The translations under genes and the position numbers were made by a program. A stretch of DNA of 18,732 bases from JBDREF01 sp043820045. GTDB taxonomy: Bacteria > Planctomycetota > Phycisphaerae > Sedimentisphaerales > Anaerobacaceae. The notes below the pieces were generated by a model that saw only the letters and a list, made by a program, of their open reading frames with translations, made no database searches and was not told where the DNA came from. Below, piece by piece: positions 1 through 6,954 of the stretch (its first letter is position 1; each line of letters begins with the position of its first letter). Location: positions 1-18,732 of the forward strand of contig JBDREF010000338.1 of the NCBI GenBank assembly GCA_043820045.1. Reading direction: 5' to 3'.

Positions 1-1244
1 TGCGGTTTACCGATGCTTACGCTGCGGCGCCGGTTTGCTCGCCTACGCGGGCGTCGATCATGACGGGCAGGTATCCGGCCCGGCTGCACATGACAATCTG
101 GTACGAAAGCTCGGCGAATCCGCCGCAGAACCGCAAGCTCATTCCACCGGTAACGCAGGGCAACATGCCGCACGAGCAGGTGACGATAGCCGAAGTTCTC
201 AAGGAAGCCGGCTATTTCACCGCGCATATAGGCAAGTGGCATCTCGGTGACGCCGCTCACTATCCCGAGACGCAGGGCTTCGACGTCAATATCGGCGGGA
301 CATTCTGGGGCGCGCCGACCACGTTCTTCTATCCCTACGGCGGCGCAAGCCGGTGGGGCGGGGAGTTTCGATATGTGCCACACCTGGAATTCGGAAGTGA
401 AGGCGAGTACCTGACCGACCGTCTGACCGATGAGGCGATTGGAGTTCTGAGCAGGACGAAAGACAAGCCTTTCTTTCTTAACCTCTGCTACCACACGGTT
501 CATACGCCGATCGAGGGCAAGCCTGAGCTGGTCGAGCGATACAAGAATAAAGTCAAGCCCGGCATGCATCATCAAAACTACGAATATGCCGCCATGGTTC
601 ACAGTCTCGATGAGAACGTCGGCCGCATCCTGACCAGGCTCGACGAACTGGGCATCGCCAACCACACTGTCGTTATCTTATCTTCCGACAACGGCGGCTT
701 CATCAACGACTACAACAAAAAGGCCGTCACCGACAACTATCCGCTACGTTCCGGCAAAGGCTCGCTCTACGAAGGCGGTACCCGCGTACCGTTGATTATC
801 CGATGGCCCGGCGTTACCGAGGCCGGCAGCGTTTGCGGGCATCCGGTCAGCTCGATAGATTTCTACCCCACAATCCTTGATATGAGCGGGCTTAACGGCA
901 ACCTGAAGCACAACGCCGACGTGGACGGTCTAAGCCTTGTACCTCTCTTGAAATATACAACCGCCAAACTGAAACGCACGGCCCTTTATTGGCATTATCC
1001 TCACTATTATCCCACGACAAGCCCGGTCAGCTCAATTCGCCAGGATGACTGGAAGCTGCTGGAATATTTGGAGGATAATCACGTCGAACTGTACAACCTC
1101 AAGGATGACATCAGCGAGAAGAGCGACCTTGCGGAAAAAATGCCCGAAAAGGCTGAGGAGCTGCGCAAGAGTCTTCACGACTGGCGCAGCCGGGTCGATG
1201 CTCAAATGCCCACTGCGAATCCAGCATACAAGTCCCGGCGTTGA
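1..1244 (+). CDS. Sulfatase (arylsulfatase/type I sulfatase family), 5' partial
   Basis: Hydrolyses sulfate esters, probably from sulfated polysaccharides, and is normally exported. The frame is open to the left edge, so the start lies outside the window. The codons from position 3 encode the sulfatase signature CSPTR (Cys codon 36-38), followed by ASIMTGR; this Cys is the residue converted to formylglycine in the family. Downstream are GKWHLGD (about 231-251), HTVHTP (about 492-509), the metal-site motif SSDNGG (681-698) and SGKGSLYEGGTRVP (about 747-788) with a conserved Lys. The C-terminal part ends with the usual 'ELYNLKDD' block. About 413 residues are visible; the missing N-terminus would hold the signal peptide and the first Asp-Asp metal ligands. 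An internal ATG at 60 lies after the catalytic Cys and cannot be the true start. The gene converges on the phosphoesterase gene with a 20-base gap. The exact substrate cannot be told. Confidence 0.95.
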   Translation, partial: RFTDAYAAAPVCSPTRASIMTGRYPARLHMTIWYESSANPPQNRKLIPPVTQGNMPHEQVTIAEVLKEAGYFTAHIGKWHLGDAAHYPETQGFDVNIGGTFWGAPTTFFYPYGGASRWGGEFRYVPHLEFGSEGEYLTDRLTDEAIGVLSRTKDKPFFLNLCYHTVHTPIEGKPELVERYKNKVKPGMHHQNYEYAAMVHSLDENVGRILTRLDELGIANHTVVILSSDNGGFINDYNKKAVTDNYPLRSGKGSLYEGGTRVPLIIRWPGVTEAGSVCGHPVSSIDFYPTILDMSGLNGNLKHNADVDGLSLVPLLKYTTAKLKRTALYWHYPHYYPTTSPVSSIRQDDWKLLEYLEDNHVELYNLKDDISEKSDLAEKMPEKAEELRKSLHDWRSRVDAQMPTANPAYKSRR

Positions 1245-1264
1245 ACATTCATCCTGTCAAAGGT

Positions 1265-3112
1265 TCATGGGCTGGCCGGGGTGTTAAAGCACCCGGTTGC
1301 GTTTATCAGGGAGTTGTTGGTGCTTGTCTTGTCGAGCCTCACCGTGCCCACGGTAACAAAGCCCTTCTGTTTGACGTCATCGGCTATCGAGACGGTTTCT
1401 TGAGGACGATTGGTTCCCTCCTGCCAGAGCTTCTCGCCTTGGTTGATAATCTCGATCTCCTTCAACTCCAGGTTTATCTGGTTTCCAGAGACGGTGCCGA
1501 CCATGTAGTTGACTTTCGGATTGTATCCGAACAAGCCGCCGTGTGCGATTTGAAGAACATCGTCGGCTTGCGTGCAGGTGACAGCGTGAACCTCGCCGCA
1601 CAAGTACAGATCAACGCCATGCTTCTTCATAGTCTGCCAGAAAGGCGATTGCTGTCCGTCTTCCAACATAAGGCCGCTGGAACTTTCCTTTTTGACAGGC
1701 CCCAGGATGGGGGTGTGGCCCATCACGATTATGTGCCTGACGCCGGGGTTGTCGGTTATGACCTGTTCAAACCATTCGAGCTGTTCTCCGGTGACCTTGG
1801 GCACGATGCCGCCCTGCGGGCCGTTTCCTTTCTCGAAGACGTCAACCGCAATGAATAACGTGTTGTCATGAATGAACCAGAAGGCCGTTCCCCTCATTCG
1901 CAAGGGGCCGTTAAGAGGCATCTTGAGATACTTTTGAAACTGACGCTTGAAATACGAGATAAGTTCGGCTTTCTCGCCGTGCCAGGGATTATCGCCGATT
2001 TCGTGGTCGCCGAGCGCAGTGTAAAACTCCAGGCCATGATCCTGCATCCGCTTGATCCACGCCGGATAATAGATGGCGGCGTATTTCGCGATGCTTTCCT
2101 TGTCCGGCCAGCGTCCCATGAGCAGATCGCCGGCCACGAGGACGAACTGCGGGTTCTCCGCTTTGATCGCCTTGAGCACGTAGTCCAGAGTATCCTCCCA
2201 GCCGGGTTGGGGATAAGTCAGGTCCACGTTCACGAAATCGGGGATACTTACGAACCGCCATGGTTTTGTCGAGGCGACTCCGTTCAGCGGGACATCCACT
2301 TTGGCGGCCCACAAGATACCGTTCAAAACCAGTTTTCGGAAAGGTTCCATTTCCCAGTTCTTGTGATAGTGGCCCCCGGTGAAGGCGAAGCTGCGTCCGC
2401 CGTCCTTGCGCTCCATGGCCCAGGCCAGTACCTTGTCTTCAGGGGCCCAGGGGGGAAGTTTGCCGGTCAGGATAGGGATGACAGGGTATGTCTCCGGGCG
2501 GAAGCGGATGTCGAAGTACCATTCATCCTCTGCGACATAGCCGCCGCAGCCCCGAGATATGGGATGGCCGTTATCGAGAAGCGAGACTTTGGCGGTATTG
2601 ATGGGGTTCTGTGAGTAGCCGCGTTCATAGCAGCCTCCGATCCATTCAAGGAAGTCCGATGCGGCCCCTTCCGGCGGATGGACGGAATAGTGAAGAAACA
2701 CAAGGCCGACTCCGTGTGCGGCCAGTTTGCGAATCTGCTCACGGCGGCCGGGTTCTTTGAGAGGATGGTAGTCGTCGCCGTCGGACAAAAACACGATCAC
2801 ATCCGCATCATCGAGGTCGCGGGGATTTTGCGGCCAGCCGTTATGGTGGATATCTATGTTGAGGCCTTCGACGCCGGGGGCTTCCTGCAGGCACTGCTTG
2901 AGCAACTCTGCATCTTGCTCCCATTCGTGGGTCCCTTCGCCATGGCTGAGTGTGCCGGCGATGAGTGCGATCTTTCTGGGTGTGTGCTCATCAACTGCAC
3001 GAGAGCAGGAAAAATGGCAGAACAAGCCAAGGACTGTGCACCCGAGAGCCGCTATAGTTCCACATAAAAGAAGAGCAATCTTCTTTGCAACTTGCTGCGT
3101 ACGCTTATTCAT
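1265..3112 (-). CDS. ThuA-like domain plus calcineurin-like metallophosphoesterase fusion
   Basis: A 615-residue two-domain protein. Residues about 11-31 form a hydrophobic N-terminal segment, probably a signal anchor or signal peptide with several Cys but no clean lipobox. Residues about 47-270 resemble ThuA (glutamine-amidotransferase fold, associated with sugar use), with HNGWP at 90-94 and FTGGHYHKNW at 244-253. Residues about 286-545 are a metallophosphoesterase: GD at 328-329, GDHE at 368-371, GHTP at 465-468 and GEVH at 506-509. The usual first DxH motif is replaced by PDFVNVD around D292. The role is unknown; an extracytoplasmic phosphodiesterase or phosphatase acting on sugar derivatives is an inference from the domain pairing. 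A strong promoter lies just upstream, so the gene is probably transcribed on its own. The RBS is weak. Confidence 0.88.
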   Translation of the reverse strand: MNKRTQQVAKKIALLLCGTIAALGCTVLGLFCHFSCSRAVDEHTPRKIALIAGTLSHGEGTHEWEQDAELLKQCLQEAPGVEGLNIDIHHNGWPQNPRDLDDADVIVFLSDGDDYHPLKEPGRREQIRKLAAHGVGLVFLHYSVHPPEGAASDFLEWIGGCYERGYSQNPINTAKVSLLDNGHPISRGCGGYVAEDEWYFDIRFRPETYPVIPILTGKLPPWAPEDKVLAWAMERKDGGRSFAFTGGHYHKNWEMEPFRKLVLNGILWAAKVDVPLNGVASTKPWRFVSIPDFVNVDLTYPQPGWEDTLDYVLKAIKAENPQFVLVAGDLLMGRWPDKESIAKYAAIYYPAWIKRMQDHGLEFYTALGDHEIGDNPWHGEKAELISYFKRQFQKYLKMPLNGPLRMRGTAFWFIHDNTLFIAVDVFEKGNGPQGGIVPKVTGEQLEWFEQVITDNPGVRHIIVMGHTPILGPVKKESSSGLMLEDGQQSPFWQTMKKHGVDLYLCGEVHAVTCTQADDVLQIAHGGLFGYNPKVNYMVGTVSGNQINLELKEIEIINQGEKLWQEGTNRPQETVSIADDVKQKGFVTVGTVRLDKTSTNNSLINATGCFNTPASP

Positions 3113-3169
3113 ATAGGTCCCGGATAGTCCACAGTTGTCTCTGGTGAATATTCGCCATGTTCGCTGCCT

Positions 3170-3198
3170 ATATTATCATCCGCTCTCTCAGGTTTCAA
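3170..3198 (-). promoter_or_regulatory. Sigma70-type promoter for the ThuA/phosphoesterase gene
   Basis: On the - strand a -35 box TTGAAA (3193-3198) is followed by a 17-base spacer and a -10 box TAATAT (3170-3175). The start point would fall near 3162, giving a leader of about 50 bases before the ATG at 3112. It lies between the aldo/keto reductase stop and the phosphoesterase start, which fits its use. Confidence 0.65.
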
Positions 3199-3205
3199 GT
3201 TTGAT

Positions 3206-4117
3206 CTACGGGACATCATGGCCGGTAGATGCCGTCCAGATAGTGAACCATTGCTCGCGAGTGAGCTTGATTTTCTCTGCCTCCACGGCCTTTCTTATGC
3301 GATCGAGATTTCCTGTTCCCAGAACTACAACGAAGTCGGCTGGGTGATTGAGTATCCAGGCCAGCGCAATCTGGTCGATTGAAGCATCGCCAAGCTCCTC
3401 AGCGATGTCCTCGAGTGCTTTTCGCAGCCGTACAATCTGTTCGCCATGCTCTTTGAAGAATCTGCCGCCGCCGAGCGGGGACCATGCCATCGGAGAGGTG
3501 CTCAGCTTCTGGCACATGTCGAGCATGCCGTTGTCCTGAGCTTCCATGTCGAGTACGGAAAACTCAATCTGATTTGTGACAAGGGGGAAGTCCATTTGCG
3601 ACGAGAGCATTTCAAACTGGGAAGGAAGGAAGTTGGATACTCCGAAGTGAAGCACTTTTCCGGATTGTCGCAGGCGGGAAAATGCTTCGGCCACTTCCTG
3701 TGCATTCATTAAAGGGTCCGGGCGGTGAATGAGCAGAAGATCGATGTAATCGGTCCTGAGGTTCTTCAGCGACTTTTCAACGGAACTTATAATATGTGAA
3801 GCACTGGTATCATAATGTTTGACTGAATTTTCCGGGCGATTCCCCGATACCAGTCTGATGCCGCACTTTGTGACCAATTCGATATCAGTCCTGCGAACTG
3901 AGCTTTCGGCCAGCGCAGCACCGAACAGGCCTTCACAGGTATAGTCTCCGTAGATATCTGCGTGATCGAAGGTTGTTATGCCAAGTTCCAGACACGCGTG
4001 GATCATTTCCTTTATTTCGGCCCGGTTTTTGCCCCAATCCTTCAGTCTCCAGAGTCCGTGGGCCGTCCGCGAGAACTCAGGTCCTCCTTGCGATATTCTG
4101 AGTCGAGAGGAAGTCAT
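3206..4117 (-). CDS. Aldo/keto reductase, YdhF-like
   Basis: An NAD(P)H-dependent oxidoreductase of the aldo/keto reductase superfamily, with a TIM barrel; the carbonyl substrate is unknown. Numbered from the upstream Met at 4123, the catalytic tetrad is visible as D53 and Y58 in FDHADIYGDY, K86 in VTKCG and H133 in LLIHRPDP. The cofactor-loop region SPLGGGRF and the late segment LGTGNLDRI are also present. The block TTFDHADIYG closely matches that of E. coli YdhF as I remember it, and the length (303 aa) fits. Two Met codons compete for the start: 4123 has AGGAG only 2 bases away, while 4117 has the same AGGAG at 8 bases, so 4117 is chosen. The gene is monocistronic, with a transposase remnant immediately upstream supplying or bordering its promoter. 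Confidence 0.92.
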   Translation of the reverse strand: MTSSRLRISQGGPEFSRTAHGLWRLKDWGKNRAEIKEMIHACLELGITTFDHADIYGDYTCEGLFGAALAESSVRRTDIELVTKCGIRLVSGNRPENSVKHYDTSASHIISSVEKSLKNLRTDYIDLLLIHRPDPLMNAQEVAEAFSRLRQSGKVLHFGVSNFLPSQFEMLSSQMDFPLVTNQIEFSVLDMEAQDNGMLDMCQKLSTSPMAWSPLGGGRFFKEHGEQIVRLRKALEDIAEELGDASIDQIALAWILNHPADFVVVLGTGNLDRIRKAVEAEKIKLTREQWFTIWTASTGHDVP

Positions 4118-4125
4118 CAGCATTT

Positions 4126-4130
4126 CTCCT
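4126..4130 (-). promoter_or_regulatory. RBS deciding the aldo/keto reductase start
   Basis: AGGAG on the - strand lies 8 bases from the ATG at 4117 but only 2 bases from the ATG at 4123. The spacing favours the shorter product by two residues. Confidence 0.7.
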
Positions 4131-4153
4131 AATTATATCTCAATCAGCAAGAC

Positions 4154-4660
4154 GTGCGGCATTATATCCGCCAGTCAGGACAGGACGCAACAAAGATTGC
4201 ATCTTGCACGCCAGTTGTCCACCCGAATAACCTCGTCCACCTTATGCAGCCAGCCACAGTCAAGAAATGGCATAACAGGGCTTTTCGATACTTCCGGCGA
4301 TGGAAGTCGCGAAGAAAAGGCGGTCGACCTCCGATTTCCAGGGAGATGCAGAATCTGATTTACAAGCTAAGCAAAGAGAATCCCTCGTGGAGCGATGAAA
4401 GGATTCGTGACACGCTTCTGCTTCTCAACTACGACCCACCATGCGACGACACAATCGGCAAATACATGTGCAAGCCGCGAAAACCTTGCGAAAGATCAAC
4501 TACGTGGCTGCCGTTTTTGCGTAATCACTTGGATGTATCATGGGCAATCGATTTCTTCACTGTCACGACCATCAACTTCGCCACCTTGTATGTATTCCTT
4601 GTTTTTGATCATGGCCGACGCAAAGTCATACACTTTGAAGTAGCAAGAAATCCATCTATA
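4154..4660 (+). pseudogene. Transposase remnant, integrase-core (rve/DDE) family
   Basis: The translation from about 4220 contains blocks typical of integrase-core transposases common in environmental and planctomycete genomes: QPATVKKWH, WKSRRKGGRPPIS, then a helix-turn-helix-like stretch (ENPSWSDERIRDTL). After these comes SWAIDFFTVTT with the first catalytic Asp (codon about 4550), then FATLYVFLVFDHGRRKVIHFEVARNPS. Homology stops at about 4657, exactly where the family continues with a Trp-Thr-rich block. The second Asp and the Glu of the DDE triad, and therefore activity, are missing. The open frame beyond 4660 is antisense to the protease gene and is not transposase. The N-terminal limit is uncertain, because residues before about 4215 do not look like the family. 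No terminal inverted repeats or target duplication were seen, so this is an old, deleted copy. Confidence 0.75.
4161..4190 (-). promoter_or_regulatory. Possible promoter for the aldo/keto reductase, at the edge of the transposase remnant
   Basis: A perfect -10 box TATAAT followed by G (4161-4166) has a weak -35 match TTGCGT (4185-4190) at 18 bases. Transcription would start near 4153, leaving a leader of about 36 bases. A second TATAAT at 4132-4137 lies so close to the start codon that it would give an almost leaderless mRNA and has no good -35 box. Confidence 0.45.
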
Positions 4661-4669
4661 GTCTTGGCT

Positions 4670-5728
4670 TCAACTTGCTATCAGGATGGAGTTTTTCGGG
4701 GGGACATGGGTAATCGACCGACGTTTCGTACGGACAAGCAACACGCCGAACAGAGCCAAACCCAACGCCGATGGTGCTGGAATCGGAACCGGTCGCAGGG
4801 CCGCGGCGACATCCACCAGCCCGTAGCCGTAGAGGGTGTCAAATCCTGCCGGTCCCAGGTCATAGGCAGTGGCGAGCAGTCTGCCTCTAACATCAAAAAT
4901 TCCATCATAGATCAACAAGGCGGCAGCACCTGCAACGTGCGCCGCAGCCAGAGAAGTACCGCTCTCGTAAGCGTAGCCACCGAACAGATCGGTAGAATAG
5001 ATATTGTAACCGGGTGCCGCCAGTTCCAGATACGGTCCCGTGCTGGAGAAGAAAGCACGCTCATCCAAATCTGTAGTCGCCGCCACAGCTATGGTGGACG
5101 AATAACGGGCAGGATAGAGAACATTGTCGCCAGTGCCGTCGAATGTTCCGAAATTTCCCGCCGCTGCCACCAATAAGATGCCCGCCGCCGCAGCGCGATC
5201 ACAGGCGTCCAGCAGTGCTTGACCCGGATCGCCAAGTGAACCGAAACTCATATTCACCACATCCATTCCATCGGCTATAGCCCGGTCCAGTGCAGCAATC
5301 ACATTACTAAAGCTGCCGCCGCCCACACTGTCTATTACCTTGTAGGCGTAAAGGCTTGCCTCTGGAGCGACGCCAACGATGCCTTGCCCGTCGTCTGCGG
5401 CGCCCACGATACCCGCCACAAGCGTTCCGTGACCGTAGTCATCACGCGGGTCGTCGTCATTATTGACGAAATCCCATCCACCGGCATAGTTCGCACTCAA
5501 CTCCGGGTGCGTGTAGTCGATTCCGCTGTCGATGATACCGATCTTGACGCTGGTACCTTTGTTGTCCTGGTCGTGTGCATACCCGGCTCCGATGCGCTCA
5601 ACCCCCCAGGCGCTTATCAATTCGTTGTCGATTGTCACCAGGCCCGCGTTCACAGGGGCGCAAAGGACTAACGAACATAGGGTTGCGACGCCGATGCGGA
5701 CCGCCAGAAAGTGCGAATACCTGCTCAT
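4670..5728 (-). CDS. Secreted subtilisin-like S8 serine protease with PEP-CTERM-like tail
   Basis: An exported endopeptidase. Numbered from the GTG at 5731, residues 1-29 are a signal peptide ending CAPVNA. The catalytic triad is Asp68 (IIDSGID), His101 (GHGTLVAG) and Ser260 in GTSLAAAHVAGAAAL, with the oxyanion Asn192 (AAAGN). The common GTSMA is here GTSLA. The C-terminus (about 315-338) has VPIPAPS, then a short hydrophobic helix, then RTKRR. This looks like a variant PEP-CTERM sorting signal, which is handled by exosortase in families that use it. A 15-residue tail after the Arg cluster is unusual and abuts the transposase remnant. GGAGGAG lies 5 bases before the ATG at 5728, so that start is preferred over the GTG at 5731. 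It has its own near-consensus promoter. Confidence 0.92.
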   Translation of the reverse strand: MSRYSHFLAVRIGVATLCSLVLCAPVNAGLVTIDNELISAWGVERIGAGYAHDQDNKGTSVKIGIIDSGIDYTHPELSANYAGGWDFVNNDDDPRDDYGHGTLVAGIVGAADDGQGIVGVAPEASLYAYKVIDSVGGGSFSNVIAALDRAIADGMDVVNMSFGSLGDPGQALLDACDRAAAAGILLVAAAGNFGTFDGTGDNVLYPARYSSTIAVAATTDLDERAFFSSTGPYLELAAPGYNIYSTDLFGGYAYESGTSLAAAHVAGAAALLIYDGIFDVRGRLLATAYDLGPAGFDTLYGYGLVDVAAALRPVPIPAPSALGLALFGVLLVRTKRRSITHVPPKNSILIAS

Positions 5729-5733
5729 CACGT

Positions 5734-5740
5734 CTCCTCC
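5734..5740 (-). promoter_or_regulatory. Strong RBS deciding the S8 protease start
   Basis: GGAGGAG on the - strand lies 5 bases from the ATG at 5728 and only 2 bases from the adjacent in-frame GTG at 5731. The ATG is therefore the likelier start. Confidence 0.7.
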
Positions 5741-5775
5741 ATCTAAGCAAGTTCAACCGCTTAAACGATGCAGAT

Positions 5776-5804
5776 ATTATAGCACTACGCCAAGATATTA
5801 TCAA
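5776..5804 (-). promoter_or_regulatory. Near-consensus sigma70 promoter for the S8 protease
   Basis: On the - strand TTGATA (5799-5804), a 17-base spacer and a perfect TATAAT (5776-5781) are seen. Transcription would start near 5769, about 41 bases before the ATG at 5728. Only one of the twelve box positions differs from consensus. Confidence 0.8.
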
Positions 5805-6154
5805 CTTTTGTGAGTAGATTTCTTTCAGAATCGCTGAAAATATGCTCTGGCTTGCCCTGGATTAGGGTAAGGTCGCAGGACGGCGCCGAGTGAGGCGTGT
5901 CCATCCTACCCACATTTGCCCGCGTCGAGCCGCAATTCTTGAAGCGGCTCAATGCTTGATACCGTCACAAACCTGGCTCTTGAAATCATATCAGGCGTGA
6001 GTTGCCTTGGATTCAACGGATGTGAGTACCTTCAGGCATACGCAGGCGGGTTGGCAGCAGCGGATGGATACGGCCATTCAACGTGGCCGCTGATAAACAG
6101 TAGATACTTCGTGGGATTTTCGGGTGTGAATAAAGACGGGCGAATGTAATAGAA
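5805..6154. other. Intergenic region, about 350 bases, no convincing gene
   Basis: This lies between the response regulator stop and the protease promoter. It holds two small perfect hairpins: GAGCCGC/GCGGCTC at 5927-5933 and 5944-5950 (10-base loop), and CGGCCA/TGGCCG at 6071-6076 and 6084-6089 (7-base loop). Neither has a T-run, so a terminator role for the response regulator transcript is only possible. A 65-codon + strand open frame at 5952-6149 has no recognisable family or RBS and was not called. The stretch around 5870-5915 (reading GTAGGATGGACACGCC on the - strand) resembles a degenerate intergenic repeat I have seen in other genomes. No second copy is present here. Confidence 0.5.
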
Positions 6155-6814
6155 TCAGAACTGTCGTTGTGGCTCAGGCAGGGTAAGTCCTTCCTGTATG
6201 GCATATTTGGTTAACTGTGCCACATTGTCGATCCGCAGCTTGTTCATGATCTGCAAGCGGTGAGCCTGCGCGGTCTTGGGGCTGATATGCAGCCGCATGG
6301 CTGCTTGTTTGATGGTTTTGCCCTCAGCCAGAAGCTGTAGAATCTCCCTCTCCCGTTGACTCAAGACAAAAAAGGCCGACCCTTCATAGGACTTACTGAT
6401 GTAGTCTTCGATCACTGTGTGTCCCACCGACGGGCTGACATACACCTTACCGGTGATGACCGTTCTTATAGCTTGCACGAGTTCCTCGAAGGAGCAATCT
6501 TTCAGCAAATATCCCCTAGCGCCTGCTCTGAACATCTCTCTGACATATTTTTTGTCGGCATGCATCGAGAGGCCGACTACCTTCACATGAGGGCATTCTT
6601 TTGTAATTTGGCGCGTCGCTTCAACTCCGTTCAAGTTTGGCATTCCGATATCCATCACTACCACGTCGGGTGACAGTTCTTTAGCACGCTCAACTGTGGA
6701 ACGGCCGTCCCTTGCCTGACAGACTACTTTTAAGTCTTGCTCCTGTTCGAACGACTCGCTCAGCCCGTGGCGCAGTATGGCGTGGTCATCAGCCAGTATG
6801 ATTCTTGTGCTCAT
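6155..6814 (-). CDS. NarL/FixJ-type response regulator with LuxR helix-turn-helix
   Basis: A 219-residue two-component response regulator that binds DNA when phosphorylated. The receiver domain (about 1-120) has the acidic pair D9/D10, phospho-acceptor D55 in VVVMDIGMPN, S83 in GLSMH and K105 in YLLKD. The C-terminal LuxR/GerE domain (about 150-212) reads LSQREREILQLLAEGKT, then the recognition helix region SPKTAQAHRLQIMNKL. No sensor kinase is adjacent, so the partner is elsewhere. AGGA stands 6 bases before the ATG. It lies between the polysaccharide operon terminator and the protease gene. It could control either, but no binding sites can be identified from sequence alone. Confidence 0.95.
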   Translation of the reverse strand: MSTRIILADDHAILRHGLSESFEQEQDLKVVCQARDGRSTVERAKELSPDVVVMDIGMPNLNGVEATRQITKECPHVKVVGLSMHADKKYVREMFRAGARGYLLKDCSFEELVQAIRTVITGKVYVSPSVGHTVIEDYISKSYEGSAFFVLSQREREILQLLAEGKTIKQAAMRLHISPKTAQAHRLQIMNKLRIDNVAQLTKYAIQEGLTLPEPQRQF

Positions 6815-6912
6815 AATCCGTCCTGTTCTGCACCTGCTATGTCTCTGTCGGTGAGACCAAAGTCAGTTTCGCGCCACTGTGGTGATACCTCCGCAATGCC
6901 AACAAGAAGACT

Positions 6913-6939
6913 GGGAGGGTCGCAGGCCGTGACCCTCCC
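6913..6939 (-). terminator. Hairpin terminator at the end of the polysaccharide operon
   Basis: A perfect 9-bp stem, GGGAGGGTC (6913-6921) pairing with GACCCTCCC (6931-6939), closes a 9-base loop. It begins 15 bases after the wecB stop. On the - strand it is followed by a moderately T-rich stretch (TCTTCTTGTT). Its position between wecB and the response regulator suggests it ends the long upstream transcript. The T-tract is broken, so efficiency is uncertain. Confidence 0.7.
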
Positions 6940-6954
6940 GAACCGGCATCGTAC

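Noticed and set aside
1276..1296. Hairpin CCGGGGTG/CACCCGG near the convergent ends of the sulfatase and phosphoesterase genes
   Set aside because: The stem has a bulge, there is no T-run on either strand, and it lies inside the phosphoesterase coding end.
4661..5176. Open frame continuing the transposase on the + strand
   Set aside because: From 4661 the frame is antisense to the protease coding sequence and has no transposase-like residues; it is a shadow.
5870..5915. Stretch resembling a degenerate intergenic repeat
   Set aside because: Only one copy in the window and no defined ends; a genome-wide search would be needed.
5952..6149. 65-codon + strand open frame in the intergenic region
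   Set aside because: There is no recognisable motif, no RBS and no neighbour relation.
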